Shown here: positions 9,875-19,644 of the stretch, piece by piece
How the letters are laid out: the number at the start of each line of letters is the position of its first letter
Position numbering within the stretch: position 1 is the stretch's first letter
Source: Anaspis maculata
Lineage: Eukaryota; Arthropoda; Insecta; Coleoptera; Scraptiidae
Direction of reading: 5' to 3'
DNA: 64,000 bases
Assembly (NCBI GenBank): GCA_949128115.1
Contig: CASBRS010000033.1
Span: 558,001 to 622,000 of the forward strand
Made by a program: the position numbers and the translations under genes
The notes under the pieces: generated by a model
Told to the model about the DNA's origin: nothing
The model's input: the letters and a program-made list of their open reading frames with translations, nothing else
The model's database searches: none

Positions 9875-10234
9875 TTTTCGATTTGTAAAGGAACGTGGTT
9901 GATGGTACGTATTTTTGTAGAAAACCCCTCGAGAAAACCAAACAAACAACATGTGCACAGATGAACATGTGTTTGTGACAACCAGTGTTACCAACTTAAC
10001 TGGTGAAAACAACGATTTCCCCAGGAGATTTCGACCAATAGGAAAGAACGTCAGCACCACCAAGCGCGCCAATAATTTAGTCCGTTTGAATGTGCAGAAT
10101 TGGACGCCGAATTTGATAATTTTTTTAAGCAATGAAAATGGGACCCACTTTTCATTTTTATAATTTGATACGCTATATTTTTGGATGCTCTGTCCATTGC
10201 CGACCCCCAAAAAAAACATGCAACTTCCTAATTG

Positions 10235-10790
10235 TAATGTCCCGGATAGAGTCTTCTGTGCTTTCTATACAATATTTTGTGTCTAAATCCGGCCTAAGAT
10301 AAAATGAGCCTATTATAAAATAACGCCCATAAACTCTCAATCTTATCATCAGCCAAAACGAACAATCATCAACAACAACAACCTCATCCACGCTGCACAG
10401 TTTTTTTGATATCAAAATCAGAATCCCTCCACTAGCTCTACCTTTTGCCTTATCCTTTATCGCATTACAATAATTATATAATATATAACAAGGGTTATAA
10501 TTTAATAAAAAAGGTGGCAGATTAGTCAATGGCGCAACCAAGAAAGTTTCAATAATACATATAACATCAAATTTTACAATGCCCCCAATCTCGTCCCGAT
10601 CCAACCCCCACAAATTATTGTATCCCCTAGAATTCCAAAAACAAATATTCAAAGGTTGATCCCATAGTGATCCACGCAACCTGTCACACTTTACTTTTCT
10701 TACTTGATAATCATTATCATTTGAGATCTTTCTCGGTCTTTCTAAGGCGCGTTCACTTTCACGTTTAGCGCACAGAGCACCTATAATAGA
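10235..10790 (-). pseudogene. Non-LTR retrotransposon ORF2, N-terminal half of APE endonuclease
   Basis: The frame opens with a Lys/Arg/Glu-rich leader (open to about 10790) and then shows the start of the endonuclease: NICFWNSRG, FDVICIIETF with the conserved Glu, GRASGGILILI and FIIGSFYLRP. The domain stops at the right TIR of the ISL2EU insertion at 10234 and resumes at 6218. Family: Jockey/CR1-like APE-bearing element; clade not resolved because the RT is missing. Confidence 0.75.
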
Positions 10791-10916
10791 GCGGCATCTG
10801 CTGTATATTGGACGAGGATGAAAACACTAGCGCCAGCGGCGGGTGTAGGGGCAACTAAATACCAATAGGCGGGACTTTTAAACGGGTTGCTTGTTTATTC
10901 CACTTCGAATTTTGTT

Positions 10917-11121
10917 CATGCAACTTCAATTTGTAAATTCCATTTCTTTGTTTCAAAATTATTGCTACATCGCAGAAGTTAGTCAAATTATTTTTTTGAT
11001 TTTCCACTGTAATAGCGATTAGTAATGTTTTATTGGAAAACGAAAAAATAATCCGGTTTCTTCTGCGATGCAACATCAATTTTTTGAAACGAAAAAATGG
11101 AATTCACAAATAGAAGATGCA
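10917..11121. repeat. Imperfect palindrome, MITE-like
   Basis: Arms of about 85 bp (left starting ATGCAACTTCAATTTGTAAA, right ending in the matching reverse complement before GATGCATAG) surround a short centre. Central parts match CATCGCAGAAG on both arms. No target duplication could be fixed. Confidence 0.6.
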
Positions 11122-11350
11122 TAGAAACGGTATTGTTACTCAAAACGAGCAGACATAAAATTAGAACAAAAAAACACTATTTTTCAACAAAATTTATTTC
11201 AAATCATAGGTAGGCAACAAAGGAAATAACCGTTTTTCATTTTCTTGGCTATCAATAATAAGATTTACTCACTTCACTAGGAAATCCTTTCCATCAATGA
11301 CCTCACTTTATAGCTGGAACTTGAGACTTCAGTGACACTTTCATTTTGTT
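11122..11350. other. Unassigned spacer
   Basis: AT-rich, no coding signal or repeat recognised between the palindrome and the minisatellite. Confidence 0.4.
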
Positions 11351-11795
11351 TATTTTAGTGGCCTAGCTGGCTCTTCGGTAGGTCTGAAAGTGCTAGCTGG
11401 TTCTTCGACAGGTGTGGAAGTGCTGGCTGGTTCTTCGACAGGTCTGGAAATGCTAGCTGGTTCTTTGACAAGTATGAAAGTGCCAGCAGATTCTTCGACA
11501 GGTGCAAAAGTGCTGGCTGGTTCTTCGACAGGTCTGGAAATGCTAGCTGGTTCTTCGACAGGTATGAAAGTGCCAGCAGGTTCTTCAACAGGTGCAAAAG
11601 TGCTGGCTGGTTCTTCGACAGGTGTGGAAGTGCTGGCTGGTTCTTCGACAGGTCTGGAAATTCCAGCTGGTTCTTCGACAGGTGTAAATGTGCTAGCTGG
11701 TTCTTTGACAGGTGCAAAAGTGCTGGCTGATGGTACTTCGACAGGTCTGGGAATGCTAGCTGGTTCTTCGACAGGTGTGGAAGTGCTGGCCAATG
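11350..11795 (-). repeat. 30-bp minisatellite, about 14 units, open on both strands
   Basis: The unit reads GCTGGTTCTTCGACAGGTGT plus about 10 bp and repeats every 30 bp. On the minus strand it encodes a 147-codon frame of decapeptides like PVEEPAST; on the plus strand it encodes LAGSSTGVEV decapeptides within a 165-codon frame (11390-11887). Because 30 is divisible by three, any stop-free unit stays open on either strand, so neither ORF is proven. The minus-strand peptide (Pro/Glu/Ala/Ser/Thr-rich) looks more like a real low-complexity protein. Unit variants alternate in a higher-order pattern. Confidence 0.75.
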
Positions 11796-11889
11796 CTCAA
11801 GGGCTTAATTACATCCGCAGCGACAACTTGAGGATCGAGCGCAGGAATTACCTCCGCCAAATGTTCCACTATGAACATAAACACTGATT

Positions 11890-13642
11890 AATTTTAATAC
11901 ACTTTTACCAAATCCTTGGCCAAATCAATTCGAATAATCAAATTATGAGATAAATAGCTCACCATTCAGAACAGTGTAGAAAAAACATATTGTCTCAGCC
12001 CTCTCCATAGGCAGGTATGTCATAGGCCCTCTCCTTGTACCCGGGGCAAAATACTCATCGGGAAAGTGTTGGTTACAGATAAAATGTTTTCGGTAAAGCT
12101 CCTGGTGGAAATTGATTTAATTGTAGAAAATTAATATTTTCCAACCACTGATTCAGCAACCACGTGCATAAAGAATAAAATTTTCACAAAAAAAAACAAC
12201 TTTCAAACTGCTTTTCAACGAAAAGAGCGAAGAGCACAAAGAACATTCAAGTTTTAACGGGCGCACCGCGGAAGACAAATGACAGATCTTGGAATTTCCG
12301 CCAGCACTGTCAAGATATGTCAAATAAGCGCCCTCTAACGGTTGTAGGGGCAAGCTTTTAGCACGGTCGGTAACCAAAAATTTAGTTCAGGTCAGCCCCA
12401 TATGACTTTCCTGTCTATTATAGTTTGTCTATGGTTTAGCGGTGGGTTCGTCGCTGGGCGTTGATTGCTATTGGTGATCGCCGGTCTCAATGTTCGAACT
12501 ATGTGTGTTGTCTGCCCCGGTGTGGTAGCTGATGTTTTTTCTTTGTTGTTGGATTCTTCTTGTGTAGCAGGGACACTCTTTATCCCTGGCTGAGTGTGTT
12601 CTGTTCTCAATGCCCATGCGCTGACAGTTGATGACAGTCGTCCCAGGAAATAGGCTACTGGACATGGGTTTTTTTATTTCTTTTTATGAAAGATCCTCCC
12701 AAAATTGTTGCATTGGCAAGATGATTTTGTTTAAAAAAGTTTTTGTACATATAAAAAAAACATGAAAAAGATTTGTCTGTTCGAATGGCGCGGCAAGTGC
12801 GTGACGTCACATTTTGAAGCAATGGCAAGGTTTCTATGGCAAGAGCCAATAAAAACTCTAGTTGGCCATTCAATGACTGAAGAATATCTTCTCGTTTTGA
12901 ACTGATTTATACAAAAAAAAATAAAATTAAATGCTGGAGTGCTATGGTTCGATCTCACATTTTGGTCGAGTCTTCCTTAAAATTCACTTATTTTTGTTCG
13001 TGCAGGCTTCAGATCCATGTCACCACAGTGTTATTAGTGCCATATGAGTGGCAGTACTGCGAGCGTCGCATGCCATAATGTCAAGCCCACGTCAAATAAT
13101 CTAGCTTCTTTGAATACAATTTCGCTTCATAATACATAATAACTCCATGCAATGGTCAAAAACAAGTTCCTTGTAATAAAGTTGTGCTCGCACGTAAAAA
13201 TACACCACTACGTGATGGATCCAGAACGAATGCTTAGGTCGAATGTCAAATGCGTTCCCTTCTCCTCTCTCCCTCTCACCTCCTAGCTCACTTTCAAGCT
13301 GTGACGTAGCATATTATTCCTGATTTGAATAAGTCCACTTTCAAATTGATTTTTTAACGAAATGAAATCATATTTCGAAAAACTTTTTCAACTACAAATT
13401 CGTCATTCAGATATTTATCAGACTCATGATACTTTTATACTGAAATGCGATTGATGTCCAGTAGCCTATTGAAGAATAAGCTGTTGCGGCGTTCGCCGCG
13501 TTCGGTTCTATTTTTTACTAATCGCCGACACTGGACTGCTCTTCGTGTTGTCGTACTGTTGGCCTGACAGGAATGGTTCTCGAATTGGCTTGAATAGATT
13601 CGAGCGGATGTTTTATTTATTATAGGGATAGAGAGTCATATT
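11890..13642. other. Unassigned 1.75-kb stretch
   Basis: Only short ORFs. A minus-strand piece at 12590-12650 reads NCQRMG...ECPCY, faintly like a retroelement zinc knuckle, too short to name. The rest is AT-rich with no repeat recognised. Confidence 0.4.
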
Positions 13643-13853
13643 CAGGGCCGGGCCTAGCAGGCGTGCAGTGCGTTCCGGCGCGCATTAGGCGGGTATGGCA
13701 GGCGGCAAGTTATAGGGGCGGTAATATGATAATAAAGTTGAATTTCGAAGGATTCTTTCCATTCCCGCACTTGGTGGGGCTCTCCACGGCCGGTGAGGGG
13801 GGCGGCAATTTTTCGGTGGCACGCAGGCGGCAAATAGGCCAGGCCCGGCCCTG
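13643..13853. mobile_element. hAT-type MITE, 211 bp
   Basis: Ends are CAGGGCCGGGCCT at 13643 and AGGCCCGGCCCTG at 13841-13853, perfect inverted repeats of the hAT terminal type. Interior is GC-rich (GGCGGCAA motifs) unlike its AT-rich surroundings. Flanking octamers GTCATATT and GGTATATC are only partly alike, so the duplication has decayed. Confidence 0.7.
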
Positions 13854-14516
13854 GGTATATCCTTCAACGAACGTTTACAATTCAAAAATAAAATCGAATG
13901 CCGCACACACAAATGTAGACACAACGTTCAGGTACCTACCTATGTACCTACCTATTAAGCAGGAAAGCAAGGGTGGATGATTAAAGCCTAGAGGAGAAAA
14001 AGAATTTTCGACAATTGGGGCTGAAACAGTTGCTTAATGTTCTAGATGTCAGCTGATTGTATAGCGATGATATTATACTGGTTTGATAATCAAATTTTCA
14101 TGTTTGGAAATTGATTTTTGACATTATTCTTCGTTAATTTTTCGAATGGTTTGATTTCACCTCCATTAAATGTGACATTCTAAATATAAGTACGGTGGCG
14201 AGCACATAACTGGAAATACTCATATCAATTCTGTCAATATTTCAATTTAACCTACGGCCTTACTTTGATTGGAGAAGATAATATCGTAGGAACTCTAGAT
14301 AACCACGTAGTTAGGTACCTCAAAGGTACCTACCTACATACCTATGTAAATACCTATGTATTTTATATATTTTTTATTAAAATTAATACCGGATGGAGTT
14401 TTCCAAACGACATTCTTATACTTTGTGGAGATTATTAGATTGCCCTGCTGTGCCTGCCAGAACACAGTTTCCACCGTGCTGTATAGTACAGGAATTTTAG
14501 CTGAAATATCACTTCA
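13854..14516. other. Unassigned AT-rich spacer with short (TACC)n runs
   Basis: Contains GGTACCTACCTA-type simple repeats near 13930-13960 and 14320-14360. No gene seen. Confidence 0.5.
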
Positions 14517-16618
14517 ACCTCAAAAAAAATACTGTAGTCGTGAAAATCACAGGTTCTGTTCAGAATTTTGTGCTCTTTCCAAATTTTTGGGTTTCAGAAA
14601 AATCCCAGCGGAGGCTTTTTTTTAGAGCTGTCAAAAGTTTGAAGACTGATAATTCTGAACAATTTCAAATTAAGCTCAATTTTTCATGAGATTTCAAGTA
14701 TACACAGCTATGTGGAGACTGCAAATGTTGAGAATGAACATATGAACAATTCTGAACCAAACACGATGGAAAATCTCATAGTTCTGTTGGAATATTTGGA
14801 TTTTTTCTATCAAATGTATATGGTACAGGAAAAAAAGTAAAAAAATTGCTAGAACCTTGGAAAAAATATGGACGTCTTGAAAATTTGATGTTCTGTTCAA
14901 ACTTGAATGCCCTACTACATACCTAAAATTGACAGGAATCCCACCCCGAGGTTTTGAGTTATTGGAGGGGGGGTGATCAGTTGCAACTCAAAATAGAGGG
15001 GATGAAACCCGTTAATCCATTGGATGCAAATACATCGCAATCTGACGCATCATATCTCGTTGATACCATTTTGGCACAAAAAGTGTCGATCATTGTTGAG
15101 GGGGGTCGTTGGAGGGGCGGAGCTCAGCTAGGTGATTATTTTTGTTTTCCTGGTCATATATAACCGATCACGACAAGTTTGGTATCTTTTCCGACTAAAT
15201 TGAAACTCCTGACCTCGATTGCGATGTGTAAATTTGAATAGAAACAAGTTTGAACAAGTTAACTTGAAAAAACTTGTTTTTTTCTTTGACAATTTTGACA
15301 GTTTTATTTTCACTGTTAGAGGTCTGAATCCCTCGAAAATAGTTCATGGTCCATTAGATTGGAGTGTTTTTTTTTATGAAAATCATCCACTCGATGTACT
15401 ATTTTGTTTCTGGATATTAAAAAATCAATTTGAACCTGTGAGTCGGTCCGGCGCGGTTTCTACTAATAACCAGAACACTACAACATGCACCTGCAAATAA
15501 AACTAGCTCAAACTATTGAACAAATAATGACTTATCTTTGAAAGCTCGAGGATCTCTGCAGAATTGAATTTGCTATAACATAAAACAAAATTGCTATGGA
15601 TCGCCTTGCAGGGTTTTGAGTTTGAGCTATTTATATTTGCAGGTGCATGTTGTAGTGTTCTGGTCAGTAGTAGACACCGCGCTAGATCGACTCACAGGTT
15701 TAAATTGATTTTTTAATATCAAAAAACAAAATAATACGTTGAGTGAATGATTTTCGTGAAAAAGACACTTGAATCTGATGGCTCTTGAAATATTTTTGAG
15801 GATTGCAGGCCTCTAACAGTGAAAAAAAAAACTGTCAAAATTGTCAAAGAAAAAAACAAGTTTTTTCAAGTTTACTTGTTCGAACTTGTTTTTATTGAAA
15901 TTTACACATCGGATTCGAGGTCAGGAGTTTGAATTTAATCGAAAAAGATACCAAACTTGTCGTGATCGCTTCTATACGACCAGGAAAACAAAAAGAACCA
16001 TCTAGCTGAGCTTCGCCCCTCCTACGACCCCCCCTCAACAATGATCGACACTTTCTGTGCCAAAATGGTATCAACAAGATATGATGCGTCTAATTGCGAT
16101 GTATTTGCATCCAGTGGATTAACAGGTTTCATCCCCTCCATTCTGAGTTGCAATTGATTACCCTCCCTCCGATAGCTTAAGATCCCGGGGTGGGATCTCT
16201 GTCAATTTTGGGTATGTAGTAGGGCATTCAAGTCTGAACAGAATGTCAAATTTTAAGGACGTTTATATTCTTTCCAAGGTTCTAGCGATTTTTTAACTAT
16301 TTCTCCTATATCATATACATTTGACAGAACAAATCGAAATATTCCAATAGGACTATGAAATTTTTCATCGTGTTTGATTCAGAATTGTTCAAATGTTCAT
16401 TCTTAACATTTGCAGTCTCCACATAACTGTGTGTACTTAAATCCTCATGAAAAATTGAACTGCATTTGAAATTGTTCGGAATTATAAGTTTTCAGATTTT
16501 TGACAGCTCTAAAAAAAAAGCCTCCGCTGGGATTTTTCTGAAACCCAAAAATTTGGAAAGAGCACAAAATTCTGAACAGAACCTGTGATTTTCACGACTA
16601 CAGTATTTTTTTTGAGGT
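14517..16618. repeat. Large palindrome, arms about 1 kb each
   Basis: The left arm begins ACCTCAAAAAAAATACTG at 14517 and the right arm ends with its reverse complement at 16618. Matching landmarks run inward: AAAATCCCAGCGGAGGC/GCCTCCGCTGGGATTTT, CAGTCTCCACATA, GGTTTCATCCCCT and ACATGCACCTGCAAAT (about 15485 and 15640). A spacer of about 110 bp remains at 15520-15630. Arms differ by scattered substitutions. There is no long ORF. This is a foldback or long-TIR non-autonomous element; no target duplication was clear. Confidence 0.8.
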
Positions 16619-17140
16619 CAAAATCTATTTTTCTTGGGCTAGTAATATAACGGGGAAAATCGTACAGTGAGAAAATCCGTCACGATGTCACATTCGCATA
16701 ATTATTTGTGGAGAATATTTTTGATGAAAATAGATATTTATTGTATTGGGGGTATGAATGAGACTTCATGTGACGGAGAATGGGAGTTTAAGCGCCGAGC
16801 GCAGCGAGAAAAGAAACAAAAGAAGTCTAATCGTGAAAAAAGCATGTCGAAAGTATTCTGCTCTTTGAGTGACTCATAATAATAATAATGATTAAATTGA
16901 TAATAAGAGAAACAAGATGATACAAACGGTTGGGGAGCGGAGCGGGAGTACGAAAAGAACACCTCTTCGAACGTTGTTTGCTGATTGATTCATATCTATA
17001 TATCTACATATCTATAAGAAGTTTCACTTCTTCCGAGGGTGACTATGGTCACGCACCCACGTTTTTTTATATACAGTAAGATGTTTTGGAGAAAGATTTG
17101 AGGTTTTCCCGGAGAATTCAGATTTTCGAGATCTCCAATC
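16619..17140. other. Unassigned spacer
   Basis: AT-rich, with short ATCTATATATCTACATATCT simple sequence near 16993. A GCGCCGAGCGCAGCGAGAAAAG patch at 16791 is unexplained. No gene supported. Confidence 0.4.
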
Positions 17141-17149
17141 TCATAACAA

Positions 17150-17300
17150 ACTATTTTTAATCTTTTTCTCTCGCTTCTCGCTGTCTCGCGAAGGGACGTC
17201 TCGTACGAAAATTTCCTTCCGTTCCTTGCTACTTACTCGTCGGGAAAGTTTTTGGGTAACACAACCGATTTTTATGAAGGAGTCACCTCCCGAAATTTCA
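17150..17300 (-). repeat. Dispersed repeat R-B, partial copy
   Basis: Read on the minus strand it contains AAAATCGGTTGTGT(T/C)ACCC, ACTTTCCCGACGAGTAGCAA and GAGAAAAAGATT in order, shared with copies beginning at about 51098 and 58517 on the plus strand. Identity of the family is unknown. Confidence 0.65.
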
Positions 17301-17507
17301 TGTAAGATCACTGAAACACCCTGTATACGCCACCTGTGAAGATACCTGCCCCACATCCAGGTAGGTATGTTGAGAATAATTGAAAGGACATGTGTAGCAA
17401 GTTTCTTAACTTTATGGCAAAGTCCAAAGTTTTTTCTTTGATATTCGGATCATTTTACATCCTAGTATGTAAAACATAACATTTTTACAATACTATGATT
17501 ACCTACT

Positions 17508-17825
17508 TTAAGAGTTCTCTAATATTACACCGCATGAATGCAAAACTAAAATTTTAAAATCCTCGGTTCGTCTCTGTATTTGACCCACATGATAGATCAG
17601 TTCGTACTCTCCAGATTCATTCTGAATAACTTTTCCAACATGGCTTTTTCCTTCGACCTTCATCAGTCCCAAATAGATGAACCGGTTTTTTTCTATACCG
17701 GCAACCACCGCAGCTTCTCTCAGATCGGGCGATTTCTTGCCATTCTTGCTCAGCGTGGTGCGAGGCCATACTGTGTAGAACTTGAAACTTTCGTGATCGT
17801 TTGAGGAGCGTACGTGCATCAACAA
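17508..17825 (-). CDS. DM9-like host gene candidate, last exon
   Basis: Encodes 105 residues to a stop, after an acceptor (CTATTTTCAG) at 17828-17826. The pattern REAAVVAGIEKNRFIYLGLMK, VGKVI, then a Tyr-rich strand and RTEDFKILV follows the DM9 repeat layout (AVxGG, IYVGR, PGKV, EYEVL), although several usual Gly and Glu positions differ. DM9 proteins are arthropod lectin-like or immune-associated cytoplasmic proteins. Joined in frame to the exon at 17953-18360 across a 127-bp intron. The call is by motif reading, so the family is tentative, but clean splice sites and phases favour a real gene. Confidence 0.45.
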   Translation of the reverse strand: MLMHVRSSNDHESFKFYTVWPRTTLSKNGKKSPDLREAAVVAGIEKNRFIYLGLMKVEGKSHVGKVIQNESGEYELIYHVGQIQRRTEDFKILVLHSCGVILENS

Positions 17826-17952
17826 CTGAAAATAGTAGAAGTTTAGTTCAATGAGCTCCGATACGCTTCCGGCTCGGCATGAATTTCCTAATTTCGTACC
17901 GCGTGCCGGAATAGAAGTCTAATGAACTGTGACGTGGGTGCTAAAAACTCAC

Positions 17953-18360
17953 TTCAACTTTGCCTTTGGTCCTAATATGATCAGTTAAGGCCATACTGCC
18001 GTCCGGCTGGACTGTGGTGACATGTATATTGCCATCGCTTGAGTGGAATCTTGCCAAGTATACATGACCGCCATCAGCAAAGACGAGGCGTAACGGCCAG
18101 CTACCGATATTACATTCCCAGTCTTTCGACTCAGGGGCCGGGAAAGTTAGACCACCGTTGTGATCTAGTTCCAACCAGTAATAGTTATCTGCGCGGCAGA
18201 TGATATCCTCGCAGTTGGCTGCGAAAGAGAGATCAATGAAAAATGGGCTTTTGTATAGGTGACTCCGAGGGTGGCTCATTTTCAACTCATCAACGTCAAT
18301 GTCAGAATCAGTATCAACTTCAGCATCAATAAGTAAGTTTGTTTCATCAGAAATCTCAAA
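17953..18360 (-). CDS. DM9-like host gene candidate, internal exon
   Basis: The exon runs from an AG acceptor at 18362-18361 (pyrimidine-rich GGTTCTTCTTACTGACTCTG upstream) to a GTGAGT donor at 17952. It encodes an acidic stretch (VDTDSDIDVDELK) and then a beta-rich domain with CEDIICRADNYYWLELD, WECNIGSWPLRLVF and GHVYLARFHSSD. Layout resembles the beta-sandwich part that precedes DM9 repeats in some arthropod proteins, but no exact family was recognised. A hAT MITE lies in the intron upstream. The 5' exon was not found nearby; a distant candidate is at about 50.6 kb. Confidence 0.45.
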
Positions 18361-18408
18361 CTAGTCAGAGTCAGTAAGAAGAACCCAAATCAGTTTACAA
18401 ACTGGTTT

Positions 18409-18971
18409 CAGGGGCGTAACTAGGTACCCGCAGCACCCGTAATCGGGAGGGGCCCCGAACTTTTCGAGATTTCATGGGGCCCGAAACAGTCTGTGTGAAA
18501 AAAAAATCAATCGGAAAGGTATCGGAAAGGTATTTTCCGATTGAATTCCGACAATTTATTTCGGGGACCCCAACCCCCGAACTCGGTCTTGTGTTGTGCG
18601 ATATGTATCTACCTATTATTATATGAGTCGAACTTCTGTTAAGATTTTTTTGATCCCTCAAATGTCCTAAATAAATCCACCTTGCTCAACATTGGCCCCG
18701 CCGACTTCTACTTCTACTTATTCTTCACTAGAAGGACAGCCTTGACCTCATTGAACTTTGCCGATTTGGTGGAAATGCGAAATGCGAGCAAATTTGAAAC
18801 TATTGCTTTTTTGTTTCTGAATTTTTTCTCACTTTTAATTTCCATTAAACAAAAAAAAAGTGCCTGCGTCGATTTACCGGGGGACCCGCGTGGATATACC
18901 TTTTTGCCACCGCAAGGGCTCCTGTCACTTCTTACGGGAGGGCCCCAATTTTGAAGTTACCTACGCCACTG
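18409..18971. mobile_element. hAT-type MITE, 563 bp, with 8-bp target duplication
   Basis: Ends CAGGGGCGTAACTAGG and CCTACGCCACTG are inverted repeats of the common hAT CAGTGGCGTA type. The octamer ACTGGTTT flanks it on both sides (18401-18408 and 18972-18979). It sits in the presumed intron 5' of the DM9-like exon. No transposase coding is left. Confidence 0.85.
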
Positions 18972-18979
18972 ACTGGTTT

Positions 18980-19486
18980 TCTCGATTCCTAATTCCTATT
19001 GACTCCGACTAGTTGGAAACCTCTTGATGCAGCTAGTCTATTGTTATCTTCAAAATCAGTTTGAACGTTTAACTAATTCAATTATGTAACTCTTAACTGG
19101 TCGTACGACGGTAGCACTGAGCGTTCTGTTCGTATTAAAACGAGTATTAAAAGCTCTGGTAAAAAACCTTTTTGAATTTTCCTGGAATTGAATGCCCCTC
19201 CATGTAACCTATGACTGTTGTGTCAACCATGCGCTGTCGACGGCATTTTCTGTTTGCACAACGGTTTTCGAAGATATGAACAAAATTCAATGAGCATATT
19301 TGCAAAACACATAATAAATTCTCGCGTACTTGTGCTAAATGCACGGAACTGGAACAGAATTCAGAGGAAAGCTTATGAGTTTTTTCAGTTCTTATAAACA
19401 TTCATATTGCTAAAAACCTCGCTAAAAACAATTATTATCGTGTTCAGAATCTATATTTTGTTGATAAAGTAGTATTTTATACAGGC
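18980..19486. other. Unassigned spacer
   Basis: AT-rich; no gene or repeat recognised between the hAT MITE and repeat R-A. Confidence 0.4.
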
Positions 19487-19644
19487 TGTTCCGTGATCTA
19501 TGTGACAAACTTCAACACTGGATGCATACAGGACTCCAAGGTGAGTTAATCGAGACCAACAAGAGAAAAAAAATTACCATTGGTTACGAAGATGCTGTAA
19601 CTGTTTTGTACTTTGAGTCACAATTTTCAAAGTGCAATATTTCT
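19487..19644 (+). repeat. Dispersed repeat R-A, left part
   Basis: Shares CTGTTCCGTGATCTATGTGA, CAACACTGGAT and TTTTCAAAGTGCAATATTTCT with the reverse complement of 50220-50405. The repeat resumes at 21678 after a transposon insertion. Confidence 0.75.

Larger units (their letters stand above)
6219..10234. mobile_element. ISL2EU-type DNA transposon (4.0 kb) inserted in a non-LTR element
   Basis: Terminal inverted repeats are visible: the left end at 6219-6241 (CAATTAGGAAGTTGCAAG then T-run) matches the right end at 10211-10234 read in reverse, one mismatch before the T-run. Flanks read GGAATG and TAATGTCC, consistent with a short target duplication around AT, the target reported for ISL2EU, though a longer AATG match cannot be excluded. 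Inside are two convergent genes: a THAP plus DDE transposase on the plus strand and a SWIM-YqaJ nuclease on the minus strand, the gene pair known for this superfamily. The insertion splits the endonuclease domain of the surrounding retrotransposon. Confidence 0.8.

Noticed and set aside
11355..11717. Second minus-strand frame of the minisatellite (HLSKNQ repeats)
   Set aside because: It is the same 30-bp repeat read in another frame; only the composition of the repeat keeps it open.
12392..12665. Minus-strand NCQRMG...ECPCY as a Gag or ORF1 zinc knuckle
   Set aside because: The Cys/His spacing is wrong for CCHC and there is no neighbouring retroelement domain.
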